NCBI RefSeq assembly: GCF_001954135.1
Contig: NZ_MBEQ01000003.1
Span: 1-64,000, forward strand
Length of the DNA stretch: 64,000 nt
Origin: Mycobacterium sp. GA-1841
Lineage (GTDB): Bacteria; Actinomycetota; Actinomycetes; Mycobacteriales; Mycobacteriaceae
Direction: 5' to 3'
The notes beneath the pieces were generated by a model. The model was given only the letters and a program-made list of their open reading frames with translations, was not told the origin of the DNA and searched no databases. Made by a program: the position numbers and the translations under genes. How positions within the stretch are numbered: the first letter of the stretch is position 1; every line of letters begins with the position of its first letter. Positions 1 to 11,459 of the stretch are shown here, piece by piece.

Positions 1-43
1 TGGCTAATCCCTTTTCCAGCCCTTCGGGCGAATCAGTGGTCAC
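1..43 (-). CDS. 5' end of a gene running off the left edge; possible amino-acid permease
   Basis: On the minus strand a GTG at 41-43 opens a frame that stays open to the window edge and reads MTTDSPEGLEKGLA. The EGLEKGLA stretch resembles the cytoplasmic N-terminus of APC-family amino-acid permeases, which usually continues into a first membrane helix; that part lies outside the window. A weak GAAGG sits very close to the GTG, and the frame is also open upstream, so the start is uncertain. An IdeR-like site about 145 bases upstream could control it. The identification rests on 14 residues and is tentative. Confidence 0.3.
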   Translation of the reverse strand, partial: MTTDSPEGLEKGLA

Positions 44-186
44 AGCCTTCGTGTCTACACGGCGGGCCGGCGAAAATGCGGGCGGGGGGCGCCGGGTTGT
101 GAAACGCGGGACCCGCCCTCGAGCGGACCGGGGGTCTCTGCAGCCCTCAGGACTCCGGCACGGTCCGTTGGTCTCGTGCTTACATA

Positions 187-205
187 CTAGGCAAGGCTAC
201 CCTAA
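187..205 (-). promoter_or_regulatory. IdeR-type iron box (leftward gene)
   Basis: The 19 bases CTAGGCAAGGCTACCCTAA match the mycobacterial iron-box consensus TWAGGTWAGSCTWACCTWA at 16 of 19 positions by my count. The site overlaps the stop codon of the FhuF-like gene and lies upstream of the leftward frame beginning near base 43, so it probably serves that next gene. IdeR with ferrous iron represses from such sites; actual binding is inferred. Confidence 0.55.
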
Positions 206-972
206 TTAAGCAAGACCTTCCCCGCGCGGCAGCAACCGCGGACCGGAAGACCGAAGCCGACCAGGGCGTCGAGCACCGCCTGGGCACGCCGCATGCTCAC
301 CACCTCACTGGACCCGGCCAGCATCGGAACCTGGGTCGCCGCGCCGACCACCGCAGCCCCCACCATGTGCCACATCGCGGCGATCGAGACCGCGCCACCG
401 CTGATCTCCACCAACCGGGCGAACAAGGGCTCCAGTGCGCGATGGCTGCGATGCGCCACCCAGGTGGTCAATGCCGCCTCACTGGGCAACGCGACGATCC
501 CGTCCGCAGTGGCACTCGCATAGCGAACGACGCGGCCGGACAGATACGGATCCTCCGGCAGCCCACGCAAGGTCGGGTCGACGACGCCGACCCAGTCGAT
601 CGCGCCTTCCGAGTCGACGTGGACCCACAGGTTCTCCAGGCCGGTATCCCAGGCCCGGCCCTCCAGCGCCAGCAGCGGTATCACCCGCCCGATCACCACA
701 TGGGTCAACGTGGCGGCCAACTGCTGTGCGACCGCGGCCCGGTTTGCCGTCTCGGCCATCGCGGCGTCGAACATCGCCTGCAACCGGTTCGCCGTCAACG
801 CCTCGGCCAGCGGCCACCACCGCCGGCGCGACAGGTCGCCCACCACGGCCACACCGTAGACCCGCGGACATTCCGGGTAGAGCTCGCGCAGACGCCGACT
901 CGATTCATGCAGCGGCAGCGTCCGCTCGATGGCCATACCCGCGATCAGCGGATCTTCGATCAAGACCGTCAT
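202..972 (-). CDS. FhuF-like ferric-siderophore reductase family protein lacking the usual second Cys pair
   Basis: A 256-residue protein starting at the ATG at 970-972, preceded by GGAGG at good spacing; the frame is open to 1059, but that extension would run through the IdeR-like box. The layout fits FhuF-type iron reductases: a charged N-terminal half, a central alpha-helical stretch (QQLAATLTHVVIGRVIPLLA), then a Trp-containing helix (IAAMWHMVGAAVVGA). Family members normally end in a CC-x10-CxxC cluster that holds a 2Fe-2S centre. Here only C247-C248 are present and the chain ends eight residues later, so the Fe-S site appears incomplete. Iron-box sites upstream and at the 3' end support a role in iron acquisition. 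It could be a degenerate or redox-inactive relative. Confidence 0.55.
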   Translation of the reverse strand: MTVLIEDPLIAGMAIERTLPLHESSRRLRELYPECPRVYGVAVVGDLSRRRWWPLAEALTANRLQAMFDAAMAETANRAAVAQQLAATLTHVVIGRVIPLLALEGRAWDTGLENLWVHVDSEGAIDWVGVVDPTLRGLPEDPYLSGRVVRYASATADGIVALPSEAALTTWVAHRSHRALEPLFARLVEISGGAVSIAAMWHMVGAAVVGAATQVPMLAGSSEVVSMRRAQAVLDALVGFGLPVRGCCRAGKVLLN

Positions 973-998
973 GCCACCTCCGAAGGCTCCAGTTTCAC

Positions 999-1017
999 TT
1001 AGGCTAGCCTTACTATA
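999..1017 (-). promoter_or_regulatory. IdeR-type iron box upstream of the FhuF-like gene
   Basis: TTAGGCTAGCCTTACTATA agrees with the IdeR consensus TWAGGTWAGSCTWACCTWA at 16 of 19 positions. It lies 27-45 bases upstream of the ATG at 972, where IdeR would block transcription under iron-replete conditions. Its position also argues against the longer frame reaching 1059. Confidence 0.65.
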
Positions 1018-1144
1018 GTCACCGGCAGCACGGGGGCTACCCCGTGTGACTGGTTTCACAGGCGCCCCGACAACGGCGCTGACCTTGAACTAAACCGACG
1101 ACGGCGACGCTTACCGGCTTGCCGCCAAAGACATACGACGCGCG

Positions 1145-1174
1145 GTAGTAAACCCGTAGTACGCTGGCTTTACT
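1145..1174 (+). promoter_or_regulatory. Candidate BlaI operator and promoter
   Basis: GTAGTA occurs at 1145-1150 and again at 1156-1161, 11 bases apart, and AGTA (1158-1161) is mirrored by TACT (1171-1174) across nine bases. AGTA/TACT inverted elements of this kind are typical of BlaI operators, which suggests autoregulation of the gene starting at 1196. The exact operator boundaries are inferred. Confidence 0.4.
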
Positions 1175-1195
1175 GCTCAGGAGAGTGAACGGAAC

Positions 1196-1612
1196 ATGGC
1201 CAAATTGACGCGTCTAGGGGAACTTGAGCGCGAGGTGATGGATCACCTGTGGTCCGCACCCGAACCCCAAACAGTGCGCCAAGTCCACGAGGCGCTGGCC
1301 GCCCGCCGCGACTTGGCCTACACGACGATCATGACCGTGCTGCAACGACTGGCGAAGAAGAATCTGGTCGTGCAGCACCGCGATGATCGCGCGCACCGCT
1401 ACGCGCCGACGCATGGCCGGGACGAGCTCGTCGCCGGCCTGATGGTCGACGCCCTCGACCAGGCTGCGGATTCCGGCAGCCGCCAAGCCGCGCTCGTCCA
1501 TTTCGTGGAGCGAGTCGGCGCCGACGAAGCCCGGGCTTTGCGCCGAGCGCTGGCCGAGCTGGAGAGCAAGCACCAACTGTCTCCACCGGCTGGCAATTCG
1601 GGTACCGCCTGA
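1196..1612 (+). CDS. blaI: BlaI-family penicillinase repressor (Rv1846c ortholog)
   Basis: A 138-residue winged-helix repressor, the family's usual length. The N-terminal half carries the DNA-binding domain (LGELEREVMDHLW, then AYTTIMTVLQRLAKKNLV as the recognition region) and the C-terminal helices would dimerise. In M. tuberculosis BlaI represses the beta-lactamase blaC, its own gene and respiratory genes. The ATG at 1196 follows CAGGAGAG. The M56 protease gene starts 14 bases downstream, so the two form the sensor/repressor operon in which proteolysis relieves repression. GTAGTA/TACT elements just upstream suggest self-control. Confidence 0.92.
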   Translation: MAKLTRLGELEREVMDHLWSAPEPQTVRQVHEALAARRDLAYTTIMTVLQRLAKKNLVVQHRDDRAHRYAPTHGRDELVAGLMVDALDQAADSGSRQAALVHFVERVGADEARALRRALAELESKHQLSPPAGNSGTA

Positions 1613-1626
1613 GAGAGACTTACGGC

Positions 1627-2598
1627 GTGTCCGCGCTGGCCTTCACCCTCCTTGCGCTGGCGCTGGTGGGGCCAGTGCCGGCGGTGTTGGCGCGCGCCAC
1701 CTGGCCACTGCGTGCCCCACGCGCGGCCATCGTGTTGTGGCAGTCGGTGGCGCTGGCCGCGGTCCTCTCGGCTTTCTCGGCCGGCATCGCCATCGCCAGC
1801 CGCCTGTTCGTGCCCGGGCCCGACGGCCGGCCCACCGCCACGATCACCAGCGAGATCGATGCGCTCGGTTGGCCGCTGTGGCTTCTCTACGTCGTCGTGT
1901 TCACGCTGACACTGCTCATCGGTGGCCGGTTGTGCGTAGCCGTGGTCCAGGTGGCCGTGGCCACGCGGCGACGACGTGCCCATCACCGCATGATGGTCGA
2001 CCTGCTCAGCAAGTCACGCCAGGCGGTGCAGTCCCACCTCTGTACGGCACACCGCCCGTTGGCCGGTGGTGGACTGCGCATCCTCGATGTCGCACAGCCG
2101 CTGGCCTACTGTCTGCCCGGGGTCCGCAGCCGGGTCGTGCTCAGCGAAGGCACGCTCACCGCGTTGTCCGACAACGAGCTGGCGGCCATCCTGACCCATG
2201 AGCGGGCCCACCTGCGCGCCCGCCACGATCTGGTCCTGGAGATGTTCACCGCCGTCCACGCGGCGTTCCCCCGGTTCGTCCGCAGCGCCAACGCGCTGGA
2301 TGCGGTCCGGCTGTTGATCGAGTTGCTGGCCGACGACGCCGCGGTACGGACCGCGGGCCCCACTTCCCTGGCCCGGGCACTCGTCGCCTGCGCCGGCGGG
2401 CGCACCCCCTCGGGTGCGCTGGCCGCGAGCGGGCCGACCACCGTGATCCGGGTGCGACGCCTCGGCGGCAAGCCCAACAGTGTGGGATTGGCGGCCACCG
2501 CCTATCTGGCTGCCGCCGCTGTTCTGGTGGTCCCCACGGTCGCCGTCGCGGTGCCCTGGCTCACCGAGCTTCACCGCCTGTTCGCCGGGCTGGGATAA
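1627..2598 (+). CDS. BlaR1-like M56 membrane zinc peptidase (Rv1845c ortholog)
   Basis: A 323-residue integral membrane metalloprotease. Hydrophobic segments lie near residues 1-22, 33-58, 80-103 and 290-314. The zinc site is H191ERAH195 (HExxH) with a likely third ligand at E232 in ELLADD. The GTG start at 1627 comes 14 bases after blaI. Unlike staphylococcal BlaR1 it has no C-terminal penicillin-binding sensor domain, as is usual in mycobacteria, so it probably cleaves BlaI in response to another signal or partner. Confidence 0.85.
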   Translation: MSALAFTLLALALVGPVPAVLARATWPLRAPRAAIVLWQSVALAAVLSAFSAGIAIASRLFVPGPDGRPTATITSEIDALGWPLWLLYVVVFTLTLLIGGRLCVAVVQVAVATRRRRAHHRMMVDLLSKSRQAVQSHLCTAHRPLAGGGLRILDVAQPLAYCLPGVRSRVVLSEGTLTALSDNELAAILTHERAHLRARHDLVLEMFTAVHAAFPRFVRSANALDAVRLLIELLADDAAVRTAGPTSLARALVACAGGRTPSGALAASGPTTVIRVRRLGGKPNSVGLAATAYLAAAAVLVVPTVAVAVPWLTELHRLFAGLG

Positions 2599-2649
2599 CA
2601 CCTGGTCCGACAGGCGTTCTGACACAACAAAACAACGAAAGGTTGCTGC

Positions 2650-4116
2650 ATGACTTCGTCGAGGACCCCGTCGAACACCACCGGCACTGCACAGATCGGG
2701 GTTACCGGCCTGGCGGTGATGGGTTCCAACATCGCCCGCAACTTCGCGCGGCACGGCTACACCGTCGCCCTGCACAACCGATCGATCGCCAAGACCGACG
2801 CCCTGCTGGCCGAACACGGTTCGGAAGGCAACTTCGTCCGCAGCGAGACCATCGCGGAGTTCCTCGATGCCCTGGAGAAACCGCGCCGCGTGCTGATCAT
2901 GGTCAAGGCCGGCGACCCGACCGATGCGGTGATCAACGAACTCGCCGACGCGATGGAACCCGGCGACATCATCATCGACGGCGGCAATGCGCTCTACACC
3001 GACACCATCCGCCGCGAGAAGGCGATCCGCGAGCGTGGCCTGCACTTCGTCGGCGCAGGCATCTCCGGCGGTGAGGAGGGCGCACTGAACGGCCCGTCGA
3101 TCATGCCCGGCGGTCCCGCCGAGTCGTACAAGAGCCTGGGCCCGCTGCTCGAAGAGATCTCCGCGCACGTCGACGGCGTGCCGTGCTGCACCCACATCGG
3201 CCCCGACGGCGCCGGGCACTTCGTCAAGATGGTGCACAACGGCATCGAGTACTCCGACATGCAGCTGATCGGCGAGGCCTACCAACTGCTGCGCGACGGC
3301 CTGGGCAAGACGGCGCCCGAGATCGCCGATGTCTTCGCCGAATGGAACGAGGGCGATCTGGACAGCTACCTGATCGAGATCACCGCCGAGGTGCTGCGCC
3401 AGACCGACGCCAAGACCGGCAAGCCGCTGGTCGACGTGATCGTGGACGAGGCCGAGCAGAAGGGCACCGGCCGCTGGACCGTGAAGTCCGCCCTGGACCT
3501 CGGGGTGCCGGTGACCGGTATCGCCGAGGCGGTGTTCGCCCGCGCGCTGTCGGGATCGGTCGCCCAGCGCAAGGCCACCACCGGCCTGGCGTCCGGAGAA
3601 CTCGGCGGCAAGCCCACGGACGCAGCGCAATTCATCGACGACGTGCGCAAGGCGCTGTACGCATCGAAGATCATCGCCTACGCACAGGGCTTCAACCAGA
3701 TCCAGGCCGGCAGCGCCGAATACAACTGGAACATCAAGCCCGGCGACATGGCGAGGATCTGGCGCGGCGGCTGCATCATCCGGGCCAAGTTCCTCAACCG
3801 GATCACGGAGGCCTTCGACGAAAGCCCGGAGCTGCCGAGCCTGATCGCCGCGCCGTACTTCCGCGATGCCGTCGAGGCAGGTATCGACAGCTGGCGTCGC
3901 GTGGTCGCCACCGCCACGGCTCTCGGCATCCCGATCCCCGGCTTCTCCTCGGCGCTGTCCTACTACGACGCGCTGCGGACCGAGCGGCTGCCCGCGGCAC
4001 TGACCCAGGGCCTACGCGACTTCTTCGGTGCGCACACCTACGAACGCATCGACGCCGAGCCGGGACAGAAGTTCCACACCCTATGGAGCGGGGACCGCAG
4101 CGAAGTCACTGCCTGA
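2650..4116 (+). CDS. gnd: 6-phosphogluconate dehydrogenase, decarboxylating
   Basis: Oxidises 6-phosphogluconate to ribulose-5-phosphate and CO2 with NADP+ in the oxidative pentose phosphate pathway. The 488-residue chain begins with a dinucleotide-binding region (VTGLAVMGSNIARN), has the family signature around residues 138-156 (ISGGEEGALNGPSIMPGG), the catalytic lysine K193 in HFVKMVHNGIEY, and the KGTGRWT substrate loop. Length and motifs match the long dimeric class. ATG at 2650 follows GAAAGG. It corresponds to Rv1844c (gnd1) by position between Rv1845c-like and guaB1. Confidence 0.95.
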   Translation: MTSSRTPSNTTGTAQIGVTGLAVMGSNIARNFARHGYTVALHNRSIAKTDALLAEHGSEGNFVRSETIAEFLDALEKPRRVLIMVKAGDPTDAVINELADAMEPGDIIIDGGNALYTDTIRREKAIRERGLHFVGAGISGGEEGALNGPSIMPGGPAESYKSLGPLLEEISAHVDGVPCCTHIGPDGAGHFVKMVHNGIEYSDMQLIGEAYQLLRDGLGKTAPEIADVFAEWNEGDLDSYLIEITAEVLRQTDAKTGKPLVDVIVDEAEQKGTGRWTVKSALDLGVPVTGIAEAVFARALSGSVAQRKATTGLASGELGGKPTDAAQFIDDVRKALYASKIIAYAQGFNQIQAGSAEYNWNIKPGDMARIWRGGCIIRAKFLNRITEAFDESPELPSLIAAPYFRDAVEAGIDSWRRVVATATALGIPIPGFSSALSYYDALRTERLPAALTQGLRDFFGAHTYERIDAEPGQKFHTLWSGDRSEVTA

Positions 4117-4130
4117 GTAGTACTGGGTAG

Positions 4131-5576
<1,446 letters not shown>

Positions 5577-5577
5577 T

Positions 5578-5813
5578 CCGCCGAGTCGCGATACTATTGG
5601 GATCCTGTGTATCGAGTGGACGATCGCCTACTGCCTGGTCGCCTGCTGTGTCAGATCGAACGAAAGGGTTCACGTGCCGCAGGCACCCACCGAGGCCTCC
5701 GGTTCTGAACCGGCCTTCGGGGCGGAACACCAGTCACTTCTGAGCGCCGACGCTGACGACCCCTCTCCTAGTCGGCCGGGCCATCGGTCCGGCGCCCCCT
5801 TGGTGAGGATCTG
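5578..5813 (+). promoter_or_regulatory. Promoter and structured leader ahead of the CorC-type pair
   Basis: This 236-base gap has a -10-like TACTAT at 5592-5597 and several short hairpins: GAAC/GTTC near 5658-5671, GTGCC/GGCAC near 5674-5686, CCGGTT/AACCGG near 5699-5713, and GCCGG/CCGGC near 5774-5793. A 34-codon frame begins near the predicted transcription start. The gene downstream resembles metal-ion transport proteins, so an ion-responsive leader is possible, but I could not match the M-box or yybP-ykoY consensus. Confidence 0.35.
5607..5708 (+). CDS. Possible leaderless upstream ORF (leader peptide)
   Basis: A GTG at 5607 lies about 10 bases after the TACTAT -10-like element, where a mycobacterial transcript could begin directly with the start codon. 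It would encode 33 residues beginning MYRVDDRLLPGRLLCQIERK and ending LRF, stopping at 5706-5708. There is no ribosome-binding site, consistent with leaderless translation. Its 3' half covers the hairpins of the leader, so its translation could affect their folding. It is equally possible that this is non-coding. Confidence 0.25.
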   Translation: MYRVDDRLLPGRLLCQIERKGSRAAGTHRGLRF

Positions 5814-7173
<1,360 letters not shown>

Positions 7174-7181
<8 letters not shown>

Positions 7182-8265
7182 CATTCTCGGCGTGCTGTTG
7201 ACCGTGCTGCTCCTGGCGGCGAACGCGTTCTTCGTGGCGGCGGAGTTCGCGCTGATCTCGGCCCGCCGCGACCGGCTGCAGGCGCTGGCCGAACAGGGCA
7301 AGCGCAGCGCCGTCACCGTGATCCGGGCCGGTGAGCACCTGTCACTGATGCTGGCCGGGTCCCAGCTCGGCATCACGATCTGCTCGATCCTGTTGGGCCG
7401 GGTCGGTGAGCCGGCCGTCGCCCACCTGTTGGAGATGCCGTTCGGGCTGCTCGGGGTGCCCGACGCCGTCCTGCACACCGTCTCGTTCATCGTCGCGCTG
7501 GCCGTCGTGGTGATCCTGCACGTGCTGCTCGGCGAGATGGTGCCGAAGAACATCGCGATCGCCGGACCCGAGACCGCCGCGATGCTGTTGGTGCCGCCGT
7601 ACCTGGTCTACATCCGCGCCGCCCGGCCGTTCATCGCGTTCTACAACTGGTGCGCCAACGCCACTCTGCGGGCCTTCCGCGTCGAACCGAAGGACGAACT
7701 GGAATCGGCCGTGTCGACCGTCGAGCTGTCGGAGATGATCGCCGAGTCGGTCTCCGAAGGGCTGCTCGACACCGAGGAGCACGGCCGGCTGACCCGGGCC
7801 CTGCAGATCCGCAGCCGCACGGTCAGTGACGTGGCGATGCCGTTGGACGACATCCATGCCATCCCGGTGGCCGCCGAGGGCAGCGGGCCGACGGTCGGAG
7901 CGGTCGAACAGGCCCTGACCGAGACCGGTTACTCCCGCTTCCCGGTGACCGACATGTCAGGGACTGCCATCGGTTATCTGCACATCAAGGATGTGTTGCC
8001 ACAGCTCAACGATCCCGATGCGGTGGTGGACGTCGCGATGGTGCGTCCGCTGCCGCGGGTGCCCGCCTCGTTGCCGCTGCCCGACGGGCTGTCCCGGATG
8101 CGACGCAGCAACAGTCACCTGGCTCTGGTGATCGCCGACGGCACCGCCGCGGACAATCAGGACGGCGCCGATCCGATCGGTGGCGTCGTCACCGCCATGG
8201 TGGCATTGGAGGACCTGGTCGAAGACCTGGTCGGTACGGTGCGTGACGGTACGCACCGTGTCTGA
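7174..8265 (+). CDS. Second CNNM/CorC membrane protein, Rv1841c ortholog
   Basis: A 363-residue paralog of the preceding protein with the same DUF21 start ([20 protein letters not shown]), a membrane domain to about residue 150, and a CBS pair ([29 protein letters not shown]), but ending at the second CBS motif, without the extra C-terminal CorC_HlyC domain. Fused or adjacent DUF21 pairs are common in actinobacteria. Its ATG at 7174 lies inside the upstream gene, and the following gene starts inside it (GTG at 8258), so the three form one tightly packed operon. Confidence 0.84.
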
Positions 8266-9151
8266 GCTGACGCTCTCGGCGACCGAACGGGTTCTCGACG
8301 AACCTGAGTGGACCGCTGCCGAGGCGCGTCACCGCGAGCGCGTCGAGCGCTTCGTGGCGCCGCACCGGCGCCGGCAGGAACGCGGCGAGCCGCACCCGGT
8401 GTGGGACTTCCTGTTCACCTACTACAGTCTGCGGCCGCGCCAGTTGCGGCGCTGGCATCCGGGCTTCGATTCGGTACTCGCCGGTCCGGCCGCGCGGCGT
8501 TATCTGGGCATCGGCGGGTACACCGAACACGACCGCGGTGTCACCGTCGGGCATGACTATTTGGTCACACGTGCGGCGACAGTGCGATTCGTGGCACATC
8601 TGATGCGCGCGACTGCGGCCCGGGCGCCGCGGATGAACTGTTTCGGCCTCCACGAATGGGCCATGGTGTACCGCTCACCCGAGGTTCGCCACGGTCAGGT
8701 ACCGCTGCGTCTCGGTGCCGCCGGAACGGACGCGGTGGTCGAGTCGATGCCGTTGCGCTGCAGCCATTTCGACGCGTATCGGTTTTTCACCGAGGCCGCC
8801 GCGGGCCGCAACGACCGAGCGCTGAGCCGCGAACAGCAGCTCGACGCCGAGCAGCCCGGCTGCATCCATGCCGCCATGGACTGCTACAAGTGGGCCTATA
8901 AATTGGGTCCGCTGGTGTCGTCGGACCTGGTGATGGATGCGCTCGAACTGGCCGCCGACGCACGCGCGGTGGATATGTGTGCCAGCCCATACGACTTGAG
9001 GCGCTATGGTTTCGAGCCGATCGCCATCGAAACACCGGCCGGGCGTGCCGAATACGTCAGGGCGCAACAACGCATCGCCGAACGGGCGGCTCCGTTGCGG
9101 ATCACGCTGGCAAACCGGTGTGAGCTGTTGCTCACCAGGCTGGACGGCTGA
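8258..9151 (+). CDS. Conserved actinobacterial protein often labelled 3-methyladenine DNA glycosylase
   Basis: A 297-residue soluble protein. Recognisable stretches are HPVWDFLFTYYSLRPRQLR, RWHPGF, MNCFGLHEWAMVY and AAMDCYKWAYKLGP. Relatives in actinobacterial genomes are commonly annotated as 3-methyladenine DNA glycosylase, but I see no helix-hairpin-helix glycosylase signature, and the clustered Cys, His and Tyr residues could instead suggest a cofactor or metal site. The GTG at 8258 overlaps the end of the CorC-type gene; the open frame reaches 8180, but that extension ([13 protein letters not shown]) is antisense-like noise within the previous gene. The function remains unknown. Confidence 0.75.
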   Translation: MSELTLSATERVLDEPEWTAAEARHRERVERFVAPHRRRQERGEPHPVWDFLFTYYSLRPRQLRRWHPGFDSVLAGPAARRYLGIGGYTEHDRGVTVGHDYLVTRAATVRFVAHLMRATAARAPRMNCFGLHEWAMVYRSPEVRHGQVPLRLGAAGTDAVVESMPLRCSHFDAYRFFTEAAAGRNDRALSREQQLDAEQPGCIHAAMDCYKWAYKLGPLVSSDLVMDALELAADARAVDMCASPYDLRRYGFEPIAIETPAGRAEYVRAQQRIAERAAPLRITLANRCELLLTRLDG

Positions 9152-9229
9152 AAGGCCGACGTTACCAATGGGTAAGCTGGATAAACGGCAGGCGCCGCAC
9201 GGTGCCTGGAGCCGAGGGAGGAAACGCGC

Positions 9230-11404
9230 ATGACCAATCGCGTGACTGTCGGAAACCTGCGCGTGGCACAGGTGCTGCACGACTTCATCACCAATGAGGC
9301 ACTGCCGGGCACCGGCGTCGACCCGGACAGTTTCTGGTCCGGTGTGGACAAGGTCGTCGCTGACCTCACCCCCAAGAACCAGGAGCTGCTGGCCCGTCGC
9401 GACGATCTGCAGGCGCAGATCGACAAGTGGCACCGCTCGCATGTGCTCGAGCCGGTCGACCCCGAGGCCTACAAGCAGTTCCTCACCGACATCGGTTACC
9501 TGTTGCCCGAGCCGGCCGACTTCACCGTCACCACCTCCGGTGTGGACGACGAGATCACCTCGACCGCCGGTCCGCAGCTGGTGGTGCCGATCCTCAACGC
9601 CCGCTTCGCGCTCAACGCCGCCAACGCCCGGTGGGGCTCGCTGTACGACGCGCTGTACGGCACCGACGTGATCAGCGAAGAGGACGGCGCCGAGAAGGGC
9701 ACGGGTTACAACAAGACCCGCGGCGACAAGGTGATCGCGTACGCCCGCAAGTTCCTCGACGAGGCCGTGCCGCTGGCCGAGGGATCGTGGGCCGACATCA
9801 CCGAGGTCAAGATCGAAGACGGCGCGCTGTCCCCGGCCCTGGCCACCCCCGAGCAGTTCGTCGGTTACACCGGCACGCTCGGCGAGCCGCAGTGGTCCGT
9901 GCTGCTGCGCAACCACGGCCTGCACATCGAGATCCTCATCGATCCGGACTCCCCGATCGGTTCCACCGACGCCGCCGGCATCAAGGACGTCGTGCTGGAA
10001 TCCGCGATCACCACGATCATGGACTTCGAGGACTCCGTGGCCGCCGTCGACGCCGACGACAAGGTGCTGGGCTACCGCAACTGGCTGGGCCTGAACAAGG
10101 GCGACCTGGCCGAAGAGGTCAGCAAGGGCGGCAAGACCTTCACCCGCGTCCTGAACCCGGACCGCACCTTCACTCGGCCGGACGGCGAGGGTGAGTTGAC
10201 CTTGCCCGGACGCAGCCTGCTGTTTGTCCGCAACGTCGGCCACCTGATGACCAACGACGCCATCGTCGACTCCGAAGGCAACGAGATCCCCGAGGGCATC
10301 CAGGATGCGCTGTTCACCGGCCTGATCGCCATGCACGGGCTGAAGTCCGGTGACGACAACGGCCCGCTCAAGAACAGCCGGACCGGCTCGGTCTACATCG
10401 TCAAGCCCAAGATGCACGGTCCCGAAGAGGTGGCGTTCACCTGCGAGCTGTTCAGCCGCGTCGAGGATGTCCTCGGTCTGCCGCAGGCCACGCTCAAGGT
10501 CGGCATCATGGACGAGGAGCGCCGCACCACGGTCAACCTCAAAGCCGCCATCCTGGCCGCGTCCGACCGAGTGGTGTTCATCAACACCGGATTCCTGGAC
10601 CGCACCGGCGACGAGATCCACACCTCGATGGAGGCCGGCCCGATGATCCGCAAGGGCGCCATGAAGGCCCAGCCGTGGATCAAGGCCTACGAGGACAACA
10701 ACGTCGACGTCGGACTGGCCACCGGTCTGGCCGGCAAGGCACAGATCGGCAAGGGCATGTGGGCCATGACCGATCTGATGGCCGACATGGTCGAGCAGAA
10801 GATCGGCCAGCCGAAGGCCGGCGCCACCACCGCGTGGGTGCCGTCACCGACCGCGGCCACCCTGCATGCCATGCACTACCACCAGGTGGATGTCGAGGCC
10901 GTGCAGAAGGAACTGGCCGGCACGTCCCGCAGCACGATCGAGGAACTGCTGACCATCCCGCTCGCCGATTCGTCGCTGACCTGGTCGCCCGAGGAGATCC
11001 ACGAAGAGGTCGACAACAACTGCCAGTCGATCCTGGGCTACGTGGTCCGCTGGATCGACGCCGGTGTCGGCTGTTCGAAGGTGCCCGACATCCACGACGT
11101 CGCTCTGATGGAAGACCGTGCCACCCTTCGGATCTCCAGCCAGCTGCTGGCCAACTGGCTGCGCCACGGCGTCATCACCGAAGAGGACGTCAAGACCAGC
11201 CTGCGTCGGATGGCCGCGGTCGTCGACGAGCAGAACGCCGGCGACCCCGCGTACCTGCCCATGGCGCCGGATCCAGAGGCCAGCATCGCCTTCGGCGCGG
11301 CGCAGGAGCTGATCCTGTCGGGCGCTGCGCAGCCCAACGGCTACACCGAGCCGATCCTGCACCGGCGCCGCCGCGAGTTCAAAGCGAGCACCGCCGGGAA
11401 GTGA
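9230..11404 (+). CDS. glcB: Malate synthase G
   Basis: Condenses glyoxylate and acetyl-CoA to malate, the second glyoxylate-shunt step. At 724 residues it is close to the 741 of M. tuberculosis GlcB. Recognisable parts are [29 protein letters not shown] (R334, counterpart of the catalytic arginine), [17 protein letters not shown], the magnesium region around [18 protein letters not shown], and the catalytic base D629 in [12 protein letters not shown]. The ATG at 9230 has an excellent GAGGGAGGAAA. The single-copy gene is not operonic with icl2, which lies 44 kb downstream in this window. Confidence 0.97.
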   Translation: MTNRVTVGNLRVAQVLHDFITNEALPGTGVDPDSFWSGVDKVVADLTPKNQELLARRDDLQAQIDKWHRSHVLEPVDPEAYKQFLTDIGYLLPEPADFTVTTSGVDDEITSTAGPQLVVPILNARFALNAANARWGSLYDALYGTDVISEEDGAEKGTGYNKTRGDKVIAYARKFLDEAVPLAEGSWADITEVKIEDGALSPALATPEQFVGYTGTLGEPQWSVLLRNHGLHIEILIDPDSPIGSTDAAGIKDVVLESAITTIMDFEDSVAAVDADDKVLGYRNWLGLNKGDLAEEVSKGGKTFTRVLNPDRTFTRPDGEGELTLPGRSLLFVRNVGHLMTNDAIVDSEGNEIPEGIQDALFTGLIAMHGLKSGDDNGPLKNSRTGSVYIVKPKMHGPEEVAFTCELFSRVEDVLGLPQATLKVGIMDEERRTTVNLKAAILAASDRVVFINTGFLDRTGDEIHTSMEAGPMIRKGAMKAQPWIKAYEDNNVDVGLATGLAGKAQIGKGMWAMTDLMADMVEQKIGQPKAGATTAWVPSPTAATLHAMHYHQVDVEAVQKELAGTSRSTIEELLTIPLADSSLTWSPEEIHEEVDNNCQSILGYVVRWIDAGVGCSKVPDIHDVALMEDRATLRISSQLLANWLRHGVITEEDVKTSLRRMAAVVDEQNAGDPAYLPMAPDPEASIAFGAAQELILSGAAQPNGYTEPILHRRRREFKASTAGK

Positions 11405-11459
11405 TTAGACTTCGGCGGGTCCGGATGACTAGACGACGCGAGACGTACAGGGGTTAGGA

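Noticed and set aside
5578..5813. An M-box or yybP-ykoY riboswitch before the CorC-type genes
   Set aside because: The conserved core elements of these families could not be found; the leader is reported only as a structured region.
8675..10621. A 648-codon minus-strand frame under glcB
   Set aside because: It is a mirror of the glcB codons with low-complexity composition, no ribosome-binding site and no recognisable motif.
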